Shown here in pieces: positions 1 through 6,491 of a stretch of DNA of 19,547 nt. A program made the position numbers and the translations under genes. Source of the stretch: CAYLXC01 sp964387865 (lineage in GTDB: Bacteria; Patescibacteriota; Microgenomatia; Daviesbacterales; UBA10151); contig CAYLXC010000018.1 in the NCBI GenBank assembly GCA_964387865.1, positions 1 to 19,547 on the forward strand, written 5' to 3'. Positions within the stretch are counted from its first letter, which is position 1. The number at the start of each line of letters is the position of its first letter. The notes beneath the pieces were generated by a model. It did no database searches. It was not told where the DNA came from and saw only the letters and a list, made by a program, of their open reading frames with translations.

Positions 1-596
1 TGATGGCAATCAAATTTAGATCCACCTCCTGAATCTGAAATCAGCTTATCCCTAAATTTCTCAGTCCCAAAAATCTTAAGATATTTCCTTATTTCGTCTT
101 CTGATTCAAATGTCTGCATATTAAGTTTGGAAAACTCATTTTCAAAAGTTTTCGGAAAAAGTTTAAAATAAATTTTCAACCAAAGGTCTTTCAACTTATC
201 AATCAATCTGGTCAGATTAAATCTCTCAGATACACCTTCAGAATTCCCTTCTACTGTTATTGTCCCCTTAAGAGAAGGATATAAATGATCATGAAATTTC
301 CACTTACCACTCTTTTCAAATTTAAATTGCCAACTTTCCCCTGCCTTAATTGGTTTCTTAGGGTCAAATTCGGGATAAATTCCATGAGAAGGGTGGATAT
401 TTGAGGCCGGCCAATGATCTTTTGTATCAATATTTTCAAAAACCACCACCCCATATTGTTTGATGGTTACCCCTTGAGGATCAAATCTATCATCCTCCAT
501 ATGGATTACAGTTACACCCTCTATAGAATGAGCTTGGACCGGATGAATGTTAAACAAAGGTAGAATTAAAAACAGCAATACTAATACAATTTTCAT
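1..596 (-). CDS. Secreted cupredoxin-domain protein with DCH-motif C-terminal region (3' end off the window)
   Basis: An open frame runs from an ATG at 596 to the left edge without a stop (198 codons visible). Residues 1-22 form a signal peptide (MKIVLVLLFLILPLF then a VQA|HS cleavage-like site). Residues 28-115 look like a cupredoxin beta-barrel: HWPASNIHPSHG near 61-72 and WKFHDHLYPSLKGTITVE near 99-116 sit where copper ligands fall in plastocyanin-like folds. The second motif has His where the classical Cys would be, so classical type 1 copper binding is doubtful. From about 122 a helical, charged region begins, and the visible part ends in GGGSKFDCH (DCH at 196-198). That resembles the DCHSTAH motif of the protein at 12313-13404. 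The start forms an ATGA overlap with the stop of the upstream methyltransferase, implying coupled translation. Fold and secretion are well supported; ligand and role are unknown. Confidence 0.8.
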   Translation of the reverse strand, partial: MKIVLVLLFLILPLFNIHPVQAHSIEGVTVIHMEDDRFDPQGVTIKQYGVVVFENIDTKDHWPASNIHPSHGIYPEFDPKKPIKAGESWQFKFEKSGKWKFHDHLYPSLKGTITVEGNSEGVSERFNLTRLIDKLKDLWLKIYFKLFPKTFENEFSKLNMQTFESEDEIRKYLKIFGTEKFRDKLISDSGGGSKFDCH

Positions 597-1138
597 CTCT
601 TGATTTGCCCTACTACTTTATACATAACTATCCCTAATGACACCATGACATTCAAGCTTTTATTCACTCCAAACATGGGAATTTCAACTATTCCATCCGA
701 AATTCCCAAAACTTCTTTAGAAACTCCTGTTGTCTCATTCCCCACTATCAAACAGATAGGTAATTTATACTCAAACTTATCATATTGAACACTTTTTGTA
801 CTCTGTTCTATTGCAACAATTTGTATGTCGTTAATCGTAAATCGTAAATCGTAAATCACTTTAACAGCTGACTGGGCGTAGCCCCATTCTACCCATTCAG
901 TTGTGTTTATAGAGGCTTTCTTAATTCTGTGGTTGGGGGGAGTTTCTGTTTGTCCGCAAAGGTAAACTTTTTTGGCAGCAACAGCATCAGCAAGCCTGAA
1001 TATGGACCCAATATTATAAGTATCTAATACATTATCCAAAACAATGTATATTTCCTGCCTAACTCTCGTTTCCCCTGCTTGCCCTGAGCGAAGTCGAAGG
1101 GTACCCTTCCTTAACTGTTTTGCATTAAGTTTAAACAT
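593..1138 (-). CDS. TrmH/SpoU-family RNA 2'-O-methyltransferase
   Basis: A SPOUT-fold methyltransferase that would use S-adenosylmethionine to 2'-O-methylate tRNA or rRNA; the target nucleotide cannot be read from sequence. The three family motifs are present in order: NIGSIFRLADA (motif 1, with the conserved N and R), LIVGNETTGVS (motif 2) and IPMFGVNKSLNVMVSLGIVMY (motif 3). I chose the ATG at 1138 (181 aa, MFKLNAKQL) over the ATG at 1159 because a TACAAT -10 box at 1155-1150 would start transcription downstream of the earlier ATG. Two repeats lie inside the gene: a CCCTGAGCGAAGTCGAAGGG element (1082-1101), read as LRLRSGQ between the N-terminal leader and the domain, and a 7-bp tandem repeat (834-857), read as YDLRFTIND. 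The frame stays open through both. Its stop overlaps the start of the cupredoxin gene downstream. Confidence 0.9.
   Translation of the reverse strand: MFKLNAKQLRKGTLRLRSGQAGETRVRQEIYIVLDNVLDTYNIGSIFRLADAVAAKKVYLCGQTETPPNHRIKKASINTTEWVEWGYAQSAVKVIYDLRFTINDIQIVAIEQSTKSVQYDKFEYKLPICLIVGNETTGVSKEVLGISDGIVEIPMFGVNKSLNVMVSLGIVMYKVVGQIKR
834..857. repeat. 7-bp tandem repeat (ATCGTAA x 3.4) inside the methyltransferase gene
   Basis: ATCGTAA occurs at 834-840, 841-847 and 848-854, followed by ATC. Seven is not a multiple of three, so successive units are read in different phases and give the non-repetitive peptide YDLRFTIND. No unit makes a stop in the coding direction in any phase, so the array is tolerated in the gene. 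Confidence 0.9.
1082..1101. repeat. Candidate dispersed element CCCTGAGCGAAGTCGAAGGG
   Basis: The 20-mer begins CCCT and ends AGGG, and the inner bases are partly self-complementary. From memory, near-identical sequences (reverse complement CCCTTCGACTTCGCTCAGGG) recur in many environmental bacterial genomes, but there is only one copy here. It is read in frame as LRLRSGQ in the methyltransferase, at a point where I would expect no insertion, so it appears to have been inserted. Confidence 0.6.
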
Positions 1139-1149
1139 ATAGGCCCCAT

Positions 1150-1155
1150 ATTGTA
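1150..1155 (-). promoter_or_regulatory. -10 box of the methyltransferase-cupredoxin operon
   Basis: Minus-strand TACAAT, 11 bases before the ATG at 1138. The spacing predicts a very short leader and rules out the ATG at 1159. No convincing -35 box is visible. It is 11 bp from the opposite -10 box at 1167-1172, so the two divergent promoters must overlap. Confidence 0.55.
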
Positions 1156-1166
1156 TCAAAATATAG

Positions 1167-1172
1167 TATAAT
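1167..1172 (+). promoter_or_regulatory. -10 box of the AbiEii-type module, leaderless
   Basis: A perfect TATAAT separated by 6 bases from the ATG at 1179. A transcription start about 7 bases downstream would fall on the A of the ATG, giving a leaderless mRNA. No clear -35 box is seen. Confidence 0.7.
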
Positions 1173-1178
1173 TAGCCT

Positions 1179-1442
1179 ATGTACAACTGGTCAGTTGATG
1201 AAAAAAGATTTAAAAAGGAAAATCCAAAAGAATACAAACTTTGGAGGCTAACTCAACTTATTAACTATGGCTTGGATGGTGAAAAGCTAGATAGGAAAGA
1301 GGTAAAAAAAGCCTGGCCAAAGATTAAGGATGAACTTGACCCTTACAAAAGAAGATATCTGGAGTACATCTTATGGGGAAAACAATACTTACTTCCCAAC
1401 AACTTAACTTTTTGGAGCTTATCCAAAAAGAGCTACAAATAA
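1179..1442 (+). CDS. Small hydrophilic protein, probable antitoxin partner of AbiEii-like protein
   Basis: An 87-residue charged protein (YNWSVDEKRFKKENPKEY..., then a PYKRRYLEYILWGK segment near 55-68). I do not recognise a named family with certainty. Its position directly before, and overlapping by 70 nt in another frame, a nucleotidyltransferase of the AbiEii class is the usual place of the antitoxin in such pairs. A leaderless TATAAT-N6-ATG promoter supports the start. No DNA-binding helix-turn-helix is obvious, so it is not a canonical AbiEi. The antitoxin role is inferred from context only. Confidence 0.65.
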   Translation: MYNWSVDEKRFKKENPKEYKLWRLTQLINYGLDGEKLDRKEVKKAWPKIKDELDPYKRRYLEYILWGKQYLLPNNLTFWSLSKKSYK

Positions 1443-2041
1443 CAAAGCGTTTCTATCTCACCGGAGGTACTGCTTTGTCGGAGTTTTATCTGAAGCATAG
1501 GCTTTCAGAAGACATAGATTTATTTACCGAAAAACTTGAGGTTGATCAAAAATTAGTTGATGCTTTTTTACAAAAAATCTCAATCAAATTAGGCGTAAAA
1601 GAGATTAAAAAAAGTCAATTTTTAGGATTGGTTAGCTATCTACTCGTATTTAAAAATAATCGTAAGCTAAAGGTAGATTTTAATTACTACCCATTTCCCA
1701 GAATAGAAAAAGGTATTAAATATGGAAATCTTGATGTAGATAGTATTTATGATATTGCTACAAATAAAGTCCATACTATATTTATGCGGACACAAGTTAG
1801 AGACTTCATAGATCTTTATTTCATTATGAAAAGTTATGATTATTCTCTTAATAGATTGATTTCTGATGCCAAAGCAAAGTTTGATTGGGATATTGACAGG
1901 GTTACGCTTGGGAGTCAATTTGCAAAGTTGGGAGAATTAAAGCAAGACTATCCCAAAATGCTTGTGCCGTTTAATCCTAAAGATATGGAAAAGTTTTTCT
2001 TAAAGCTTGCCAAAAGTTTGGAAAAGGAAATTTTTAAATGA
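1373..2041 (+). CDS. AbiEii-type nucleotidyltransferase (type IV toxin-like)
   Basis: A 222-aa DNA polymerase beta-like nucleotidyltransferase of the AbiEii/COG2253 group. Known members act as toxins that transfer nucleotides to RNA. The signatures are FYLTGGTALSEFYL (G31-G32-T33) and HRLSEDIDLF (D47 and D49 as metal-binding carboxylates), followed by VDFNYYP (a possible third carboxylate, D102) and the family's C-terminal signature NKVHTIFMRTQVRDFIDLYFI (about 131-151). All key residues are intact, so activity is expected. The ATG at 1373 keeps the first helix (TSQQLNFLELIQKE) typical of the family, and the 70-nt overlap with the preceding small gene implies tight co-expression. The stop shares ATGA with a 36-codon ORF downstream. 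Confidence 0.9.
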   Translation: MGKTILTSQQLNFLELIQKELQITKRFYLTGGTALSEFYLKHRLSEDIDLFTEKLEVDQKLVDAFLQKISIKLGVKEIKKSQFLGLVSYLLVFKNNRKLKVDFNYYPFPRIEKGIKYGNLDVDSIYDIATNKVHTIFMRTQVRDFIDLYFIMKSYDYSLNRLISDAKAKFDWDIDRVTLGSQFAKLGELKQDYPKMLVPFNPKDMEKFFLKLAKSLEKEIFK

Positions 2042-2148
2042 TAAAGCACGAATTTATCCGTACTACTCACGAAGGTATTCTTGGAAGTTCTGATAGACTT
2101 AGAGACGATTACGGGTGGGATACCTTCGTTCTTAATCTCTTACCATAA
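2038..2148 (+). CDS. Possible 36-residue small protein coupled to the AbiEii-like gene
   Basis: An ATG inside the stop of the AbiEii-like gene (ATGA overlap) opens 36 codons, MIKHEFIRTTHEG...GWDTFVLNLLP, ending in TAA at 2146-2148. I do not recognise the sequence. It is acidic and aromatic-containing and has no signal peptide. It could be a genuine third small gene of the module, the decayed 5' end of a longer gene, or chance. Only the overlap geometry favours it. Confidence 0.25.
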   Translation: MIKHEFIRTTHEGILGSSDRLRDDYGWDTFVLNLLP

Positions 2149-2185
2149 AATAGTTGCGAATAACCCAAAACATTTCCAAAGATGG

Positions 2186-2191
2186 TATAAT
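2186..2191 (+). promoter_or_regulatory. -10 box of the RelE-type module
   Basis: TATAAT, 10 bases before the ATG at 2202. It decides the antitoxin start: an in-frame ATG at 2154 lies upstream of this box and would not be in the transcript. Confidence 0.65.
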
Positions 2192-2201
2192 TGATTTCAT
2201 T

Positions 2202-2447
2202 ATGCAGACAATTATAGTTCCTGCCAAAACATTTGAAAAAATCCTTTCCAGGTTAGATGAGCTAACCAGGGAGATTAAAACCATCAAATCCAAATTACTT
2301 GAGGAAGAACCATTATATGGATCTGATGAGTGGTGGGAGTGGTCAGACAGAAAAGCCCTGGAGGAGATTAAGCAGGGGAAAGGCACTGTTATCCGCAATA
2401 AAAAAGAACTTAACCAATTCCTTAACTCTCTAAAAACATCAGCATGA
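2202..2447 (+). CDS. Antitoxin of RelE-type module
   Basis: An 81-aa acidic protein from the ATG at 2202. The N-terminal half (FEKILSRLDELTREIKTIKSKL) is predicted to be a helical, coiled-coil-like segment. The C-terminal half contains EEEPLYGSDEWWEWSDRKALEEIKQGKGTVI, a layout seen in antitoxins whose C-terminus wraps the toxin. No MazE/AbrB or ribbon-helix-helix motif is clear. The stop TGA overlaps the toxin ATG (ATGA), the standard antitoxin-first coupled order. The antitoxin call rests on size, acidity and coupling to a RelE-like gene. Confidence 0.75.
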   Translation: MQTIIVPAKTFEKILSRLDELTREIKTIKSKLLEEEPLYGSDEWWEWSDRKALEEIKQGKGTVIRNKKELNQFLNSLKTSA

Positions 2448-2701
2448 TTATAACGTTCTCTAAAAAAGCAGAGAAAGGTTATAAAAAATTACCTGCACAA
2501 ATTCAAAAGAAAGCAGATAAACAATTTAATTATTTACTTGAAGATTACCGCCATCCTTCACTGAGAACCAGCAAGATGGAAAGTGCAAATGTGTTTGAAG
2601 CAAGAATTGATCTACATTACAGATTTAGTTTTCAAGTTGAAGAGGAAAATATCTATATCCTGATAGTTGGCCCTCATGATGTTGGATTGGGCAAGAAATA
2701 A
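2444..2701 (+). CDS. RelE/ParE-superfamily toxin
   Basis: An 85-aa basic protein of the RelE/ParE fold, whose members cleave mRNA on the ribosome or poison gyrase. The N-terminus (ITFSKKAEKGYKKLPAQIQKKADKQF) matches the family's opening strand plus helical hairpin. The C-terminal half (NVFEARIDLHYRFSFQVEEENIYILIVGPHDV) matches the strand-rich core with the conserved R of YRF and the closing IGxHD-like element (VGPHDVG). Length is normal. It overlaps its antitoxin by ATGA. Confidence 0.88.
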   Translation: MIITFSKKAEKGYKKLPAQIQKKADKQFNYLLEDYRHPSLRTSKMESANVFEARIDLHYRFSFQVEEENIYILIVGPHDVGLGKK

Positions 2702-2706
2702 GGTGT

Positions 2707-2712
2707 TATAAT
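2707..2712 (+). promoter_or_regulatory. -10 box upstream of the membrane protein / GT26 pair
   Basis: TATAAT located 15 bases before the ATG at 2728, directly after the RelE-type toxin stop. It separates the toxin module from the next transcription unit and predicts a leader of about 8 bases. No strong -35 box is seen. Confidence 0.55.
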
Positions 2713-2727
2713 GGTTACAGAATAAAT

Positions 2728-3282
2728 ATGGAAACACCTGCGCCAATCCCATCCCCCTTGACAAATCCCGAAAAACCTAGTGTAATAAAACCAATGCCTA
2801 AATTTCCATATATTTTAGTTGCAGTTATAGTTACTATAGCCTCAGCCGTACTTATAGCCTGGGCATTTTTTAAGCCAGTTCCTTTGCAAAAATCACAGCC
2901 CCAGGAAACGCAAAAACAAGAAAGTCCTCTACCAATTGATCCTTCAAATGAGAAGGTAGCAGCAGTAAAAGTTACATACAGCTTTTCAGCAGCCACCTTA
3001 AAGGAAATTAGAAATGCTCCAGAAGGACCACAACTGATAACTAGCTTAGGAGGATTTGGAATTAATGCAAATTTTGTAGTTGATAAAAATACTAAAATCG
3101 TTTTTCTTGATCAGGCTAAAAAAGAGATTCCCGCCACTGAAAAGGACTTAAAAGTTAATCAGGGAATTAGAATAACAGCAGAATATGATTTAAAAAAGAG
3201 GATTTGGGTAACCAAAAAAGTAGCAATAAAGTTAGAAGCCACTGTCTCTCCTGTGGCAACAGAATCTGGAAACTCAAGATAA
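2728..3282 (+). CDS. One-pass membrane protein with DUF5666-like extracytoplasmic domain
   Basis: A 184-aa protein with a Pro-rich cytoplasmic N-terminus (METPAPIPSPLTNPEKP), one transmembrane helix (about 26-48, FPYILVAVIVTIASAVLIAWAFF), a Gln/Pro/Ser linker and a beta-rich domain from about 75. In that domain the FVVDKNTKIVFLDQAKKEIPATEKDLKVNQGIRITAEYD stretch has the 'value-of-constant / promised-by-property' strand pattern of DUF5666-type small barrels. This family match is a recollection of pattern, not a search. The protein is probably envelope-located. It lies 21 bp before the GT26 gene and is likely co-transcribed with it. Confidence 0.7.
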   Translation: METPAPIPSPLTNPEKPSVIKPMPKFPYILVAVIVTIASAVLIAWAFFKPVPLQKSQPQETQKQESPLPIDPSNEKVAAVKVTYSFSAATLKEIRNAPEGPQLITSLGGFGINANFVVDKNTKIVFLDQAKKEIPATEKDLKVNQGIRITAEYDLKKRIWVTKKVAIKLEATVSPVATESGNSR

Positions 3283-3303
3283 TAAAAATAATAATAACAT
3301 AAT

Positions 3304-4119
3304 ATGTTGAAGAATAACTACTTAATAAGAAATATTCTAGAAATACCTATTTGGGCAATAACAAGAAAAGAAATACCCCAGCAAATTGCTTATAAAATTG
3401 AATCTTTTGAAAAGCAAACATTCATGTATGTGAATGCTCATTGTCTAAATACCGCCTCACACAATATCGAATATCGAGAAATTTTAAAAAGAGCTTCAAT
3501 GGTTTATTCTGGCGGCATAGGACCTGTTTTGGCTTCTAGAATATTGGGGCAACCATTGCCTGAAAGATCTCCTACTCCTGATTTTATAGAAGATGTCTTT
3601 GATATTGTTCAAAGAAAAAATTGGTCAATCTATCTTTTGGGTACCAAAGAAAAATCTTTGAAATTATTTATAAAAAAAATAAAGCAAAAGTTTCCCCATC
3701 TCAATATATGTGGATTTCATAATGGTTATTTCAACTCAGTTGATGAAGAGAAAATTATAAAGGAAATTAACTTTCTAAAACCCACTATTTTAATTGTTGG
3801 TATGGGCACTCCAAGGCAAGAAAAATGGGTTTATGATAATTTAGATAAAGTTGATGCAAAGGCATTTTGGGTAGTGGGAGCTTTATTTGATGTAATGGCA
3901 GGCGCCTTACCAAGAGCACCAAAATGGATTCAGAATGTGGGATTAGAATGGCTATTTAGATTTTTACAGGAGCCAAAAAGGCTTTGGAAAAGGTATCTAA
4001 TAGGAAATGCAGTTTTTCTTCACTCAATCTTTTTGACTTTATTAAACAATTTCAATCAAGAAATAACTCGCGTACTGGCAAAAAATGGTCGAGATCTAAT
4101 ATTGTTTTTTAAAACTTAG
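3304..4119 (+). CDS. WecG/TagA/CpsF-family glycosyltransferase (GT26)
   Basis: A 271-aa glycosyltransferase of the family that adds ManNAc or ManNAcA to a polyprenyl-diphosphate-linked sugar at the inner face of the membrane. Visible signatures are FMYVNAHCLNTA (about 40-51), the active-site N-x-H/D region; ILIVGMGTPRQEKW (about 162-175); and VVGALFDVMAGALPRAPKWIQNVGLEWLFRFLQEPKRLWKRY (about 190-231). The usual GG before FD reads GA here. Length is slightly above the 240-250 aa norm because of a C-terminal tail. The 3' end overlaps the convergent GT2 gene by 24 bp. The donor sugar cannot be read from sequence. The substrate carrier would be the product of the UppS operon at 17.1-19.4 kb. Confidence 0.93.
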   Translation: MLKNNYLIRNILEIPIWAITRKEIPQQIAYKIESFEKQTFMYVNAHCLNTASHNIEYREILKRASMVYSGGIGPVLASRILGQPLPERSPTPDFIEDVFDIVQRKNWSIYLLGTKEKSLKLFIKKIKQKFPHLNICGFHNGYFNSVDEEKIIKEINFLKPTILIVGMGTPRQEKWVYDNLDKVDAKAFWVVGALFDVMAGALPRAPKWIQNVGLEWLFRFLQEPKRLWKRYLIGNAVFLHSIFLTLLNNFNQEITRVLAKNGRDLILFFKT

Positions 4120-5922
4120 TTTTTCCAGAAATTTTTTACCCCTCCATGCTCCTAATCGAAAAGCTGCTTTTTGAATAAAATACAAGAATATTATTTCTAA
4201 AATTTGTAAAGATTTCAATTTTAACCAGGGGTGAAATAACATCATTAGCTTTTTATTAGTGTATAATCCAATGTCTAAATAGGGATAATTTCTCCATAAA
4301 TTTTTTAAAATACTGTATCCATAGCCTTTTTGATATCTGGGGATTAAAAATTCAAGAAAAGTCTGGGGTTCTGAATGATAAACAACAGCGGCGCAGTTAT
4401 AAAAAATGCTTTTCCCTATGGCAATAATTTGTCTGCCGAAATCAATATCTTCTCCGCCGGCAATAAATAGCTCGTCTCTGAATCTTAAGTTATATTTTTT
4501 TATTTTTATAAGATGAGCTTTAACTGATAGATTTTTAGTGTCAGCTATACTTAATTTGTTATCAAATGTGATACTTTCTCCATACCAAATATCTCGAAGA
4601 AATTGAGATAAGATAGCATATTTATTATTTCTAGGATTACTTATAGATCTTCCCTGAATCCCTCCGGCCAAAGGGTTGTTCACATGCCAAGTTAACATTT
4701 CTTCCAGCCAATGTTTATCTGCTTCGCAATCATCATCTAAAAAAGCCACTATTTTGCTTTTGACATATTTCAAACCAGTATTACGAGCATGAGGTAAGCC
4801 GATTTTCTTTTCATTTATATATAAAATAGGCAGTTGTTTGAAAGAAGAAGCTACTGCTTTAGTCTCATCAGATGAATTATTATCAACAATTAAAATTTTT
4901 GTCGGTTTAATAGTTTGCTTGGTCAAGGAGGAGAGGCATTTCCTAAGAAAACTGCTCCTATTCCGAGTATTAATTAAAACTGTCACTGTTGGAAAATTTA
5001 AATTTTTATTTTTTTTGGATATGTTTTGATCACTATAGCCCAATAAATCATAAAGTGCTTGTGACTTTTCAATAGTTTTGCCAAAGCGAAATACAAACTT
5101 TTCTAAAAAGTTAATAAATAAGAGTTCTGGCCATTTATTGATGCGAGCCTGACTTAACAGATTTAGAAAATTTTTAATTCTGTTTGACTTTTTTAATTCA
5201 AAAGGATGGCTATAAGGCAGTTTGGTGAGGGACCATTTAATAGCTAAACGAGTATGGGCTCTGCCAATTTCAAATCTTTGCTTCAAGAAACTAATAATAT
5301 CTGATCTTGCTCGAAAATATATCTTAGCTTTGCTATAAAAAAATATTTTCTCCTTATGGAGGATAAGTTGCCGAGCCAGATCTACATCTGAGCCCCTCTT
5401 ATACCATAAGTCGAAATAAAGTTTATTTTTTCTTAATTTATTTATCTTAAAAGAAATATTTTTAGTATCAATAACTCTCAGTAAATTATTGGAAGACATG
5501 TTGCTTAAAAGCCACTGGTGATGGTAAGTTTGAGACAATATACTAACCAAGCTCCCCTTTGGAATTGCCAGTGATTGCCCTTGTACGGCTGCTATATCAG
5601 GATAATTTCTGTGGGCTTTTAACATTTCTTCCAGCCAATGTTTATCTGCTTCGCAATCATCATCTAAAAAAGCTAATATTTTACCCCTTGCTTCCTCCAA
5701 TGCCCGGTTACGAGCATATGGGATTCCAATCTTTTTTTCATAGGTATACCTTAGAGGTAATTTATCTTTAAACGTATTAACTACTCTTTTAGTCTGATCT
5801 TTTGAACCATTATCAACAACTATAACCTCCAGAGGGTTTTTAGTCTGATTTACTAAAGAGTTTAAACACCTTTTAAGATAATTTTGTCTATTTCTGGTAA
5901 TTAAGGCAACAGTAATAGTCAT
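4096..5922 (-). CDS. Tandem double-domain GT2 glycosyltransferase
   Basis: A 608-aa protein from the ATG at 5922, chosen because the minus-strand TATAAT at 5938-5933 lies 10 bases upstream; an ATG at 5967 lies before the promoter. It contains two complete GT-A fold family 2 domains. Domain 1 is about residues 2-300: TVALITRNR, VIVVDNGSKD, IPYARNRAL, FLDDDCEADKHW with DDD at 87-89, and RGSDVDLARQ. Domain 2 is about 315-600: TVLINTRNR, ILIVDNNSSDET, LPHARNTGL, FLDDDCEADKHW at about 393-404, and GGEDIDFGRQ. Both keep the metal-binding DxD. Domain 1 has S in place of E in the usual G-x-E-D motif, so it may differ in acceptor or activity. The C-terminus has a hydrophobic helix (ILEIIFLYFIQ). Predicted to elongate a cell-surface glycan with two successive sugars. 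Confidence 0.92.
   Translation of the reverse strand: MTITVALITRNRQNYLKRCLNSLVNQTKNPLEVIVVDNGSKDQTKRVVNTFKDKLPLRYTYEKKIGIPYARNRALEEARGKILAFLDDDCEADKHWLEEMLKAHRNYPDIAAVQGQSLAIPKGSLVSILSQTYHHQWLLSNMSSNNLLRVIDTKNISFKINKLRKNKLYFDLWYKRGSDVDLARQLILHKEKIFFYSKAKIYFRARSDIISFLKQRFEIGRAHTRLAIKWSLTKLPYSHPFELKKSNRIKNFLNLLSQARINKWPELLFINFLEKFVFRFGKTIEKSQALYDLLGYSDQNISKKNKNLNFPTVTVLINTRNRSSFLRKCLSSLTKQTIKPTKILIVDNNSSDETKAVASSFKQLPILYINEKKIGLPHARNTGLKYVKSKIVAFLDDDCEADKHWLEEMLTWHVNNPLAGGIQGRSISNPRNNKYAILSQFLRDIWYGESITFDNKLSIADTKNLSVKAHLIKIKKYNLRFRDELFIAGGEDIDFGRQIIAIGKSIFYNCAAVVYHSEPQTFLEFLIPRYQKGYGYSILKNLWRNYPYLDIGLYTNKKLMMLFHPWLKLKSLQILEIIFLYFIQKAAFRLGAWRGKKFLEKLSFKKQY
4692..4746. repeat. 55-bp exact direct repeat, copy in GT2 domain 2
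   Basis: It matches base for base the copy at 5619-5673. It encodes the FLDDDCEADKHWLEEML catalytic segment of the second GT2 domain on the minus strand. The flanking DNA of the two domains is clearly diverged. Confidence 0.95.
5619..5673. repeat. 55-bp exact direct repeat, copy in GT2 domain 1
   Basis: It is identical to 4692-4746. The offset is 927 bp, exactly 309 codons, so recombination between the copies would leave an in-frame single-domain gene. Confidence 0.95.
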
Positions 5923-5932
5923 GCGATTGTTA

Positions 5933-5948
5933 ATTATAGTGCTATAAT
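5933..5948. promoter_or_regulatory. Palindromic overlapping divergent promoters
   Basis: ATTATAG-TG-CTATAAT is a perfect 7-bp inverted repeat. Its left arm is the minus-strand TATAAT (5938-5933) for the GT2 gene at 5922. Its right arm is the plus-strand TATAAT (5943-5948), 21 bases before the ATG at 5970. The two -10 boxes are only 4 bp apart, so RNA polymerase should occupy only one promoter at a time. Confidence 0.6.
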
Positions 5949-5969
5949 CACTCATATTAAATAGCAAAC

Positions 5970-6491
5970 ATGGGAATTAGAATTTTTACTGAGAAAGACA
6001 TTCTAAGAATTCCGGAAGATCCTGTATATCTTAAGCCTTTTGATCCTAAACAAAAGCAGGTTGCCCAAAGATATAAGAAAAAACTTGACAGAATACTAGC
6101 TCCTTTTGGACTGAAGACGTACATTAAAGGTTCTACAGCGCTTGAGATTGAGGGAAAGGGAGATATAGACCTTCGTATTTTTGTTCCAGACAACAAATGG
6201 CTTATTGTCATAAAGAATCTAATTAATTACTTCAGAAGGGTAGAAACTCTAAAAGAAGAGTATGTTCGTTTTATAGATTTTTACCAGGATATGGAAGTTG
6301 AGGTTGGTTTAGTGCGAGGGAAGAGGGCAAAAATTGAAAACAGAATATCTACATTCCTTAAGACGCATCCGAAGATTATAGAAAAATATGTAGAGCTTAA
6401 AAGAAAGTACGCTCACTCACAAAGAGAATATATCCGCCAAAAGGATAAGTTTTTCCAAACTATATGGAAACCAATCTTATTGGAAAAATAA
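5970..6491 (+). CDS. GrpB/minimal-nucleotidyltransferase-fold protein
   Basis: A 173-aa protein with the pol-beta-type nucleotidyltransferase signature IKGSTALEIEGKGDIDLRIFV: G54-S55-T56 for nucleotide phosphate binding, D65 and D67 as paired metal ligands. A third acidic strand follows, MEVEVGLVRG around 108-116. The order and spacing resemble GrpB (UPF0157) proteins. The C-terminal part (120-165) is charged and helical and may grip the substrate. The substrate is unknown. The gene overlaps the following kinase-fold gene by 28 bp, so the two proteins probably act together. Confidence 0.8.
   Translation: MGIRIFTEKDILRIPEDPVYLKPFDPKQKQVAQRYKKKLDRILAPFGLKTYIKGSTALEIEGKGDIDLRIFVPDNKWLIVIKNLINYFRRVETLKEEYVRFIDFYQDMEVEVGLVRGKRAKIENRISTFLKTHPKIIEKYVELKRKYAHSQREYIRQKDKFFQTIWKPILLEK

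Noticed and set aside
2715..2996. Minus-strand 93-codon open frame opposite the one-pass membrane protein
   Set aside because: It is antisense to a gene with a clear membrane helix and promoter; its Gly/Ala-rich sequence is what an antisense reading gives.
4096..4119. Possible frameshift at the convergent 24-bp overlap of the GT26 and GT2 genes
   Set aside because: Both proteins end past their conserved domains, so the overlap looks like ordinary compact gene packing.
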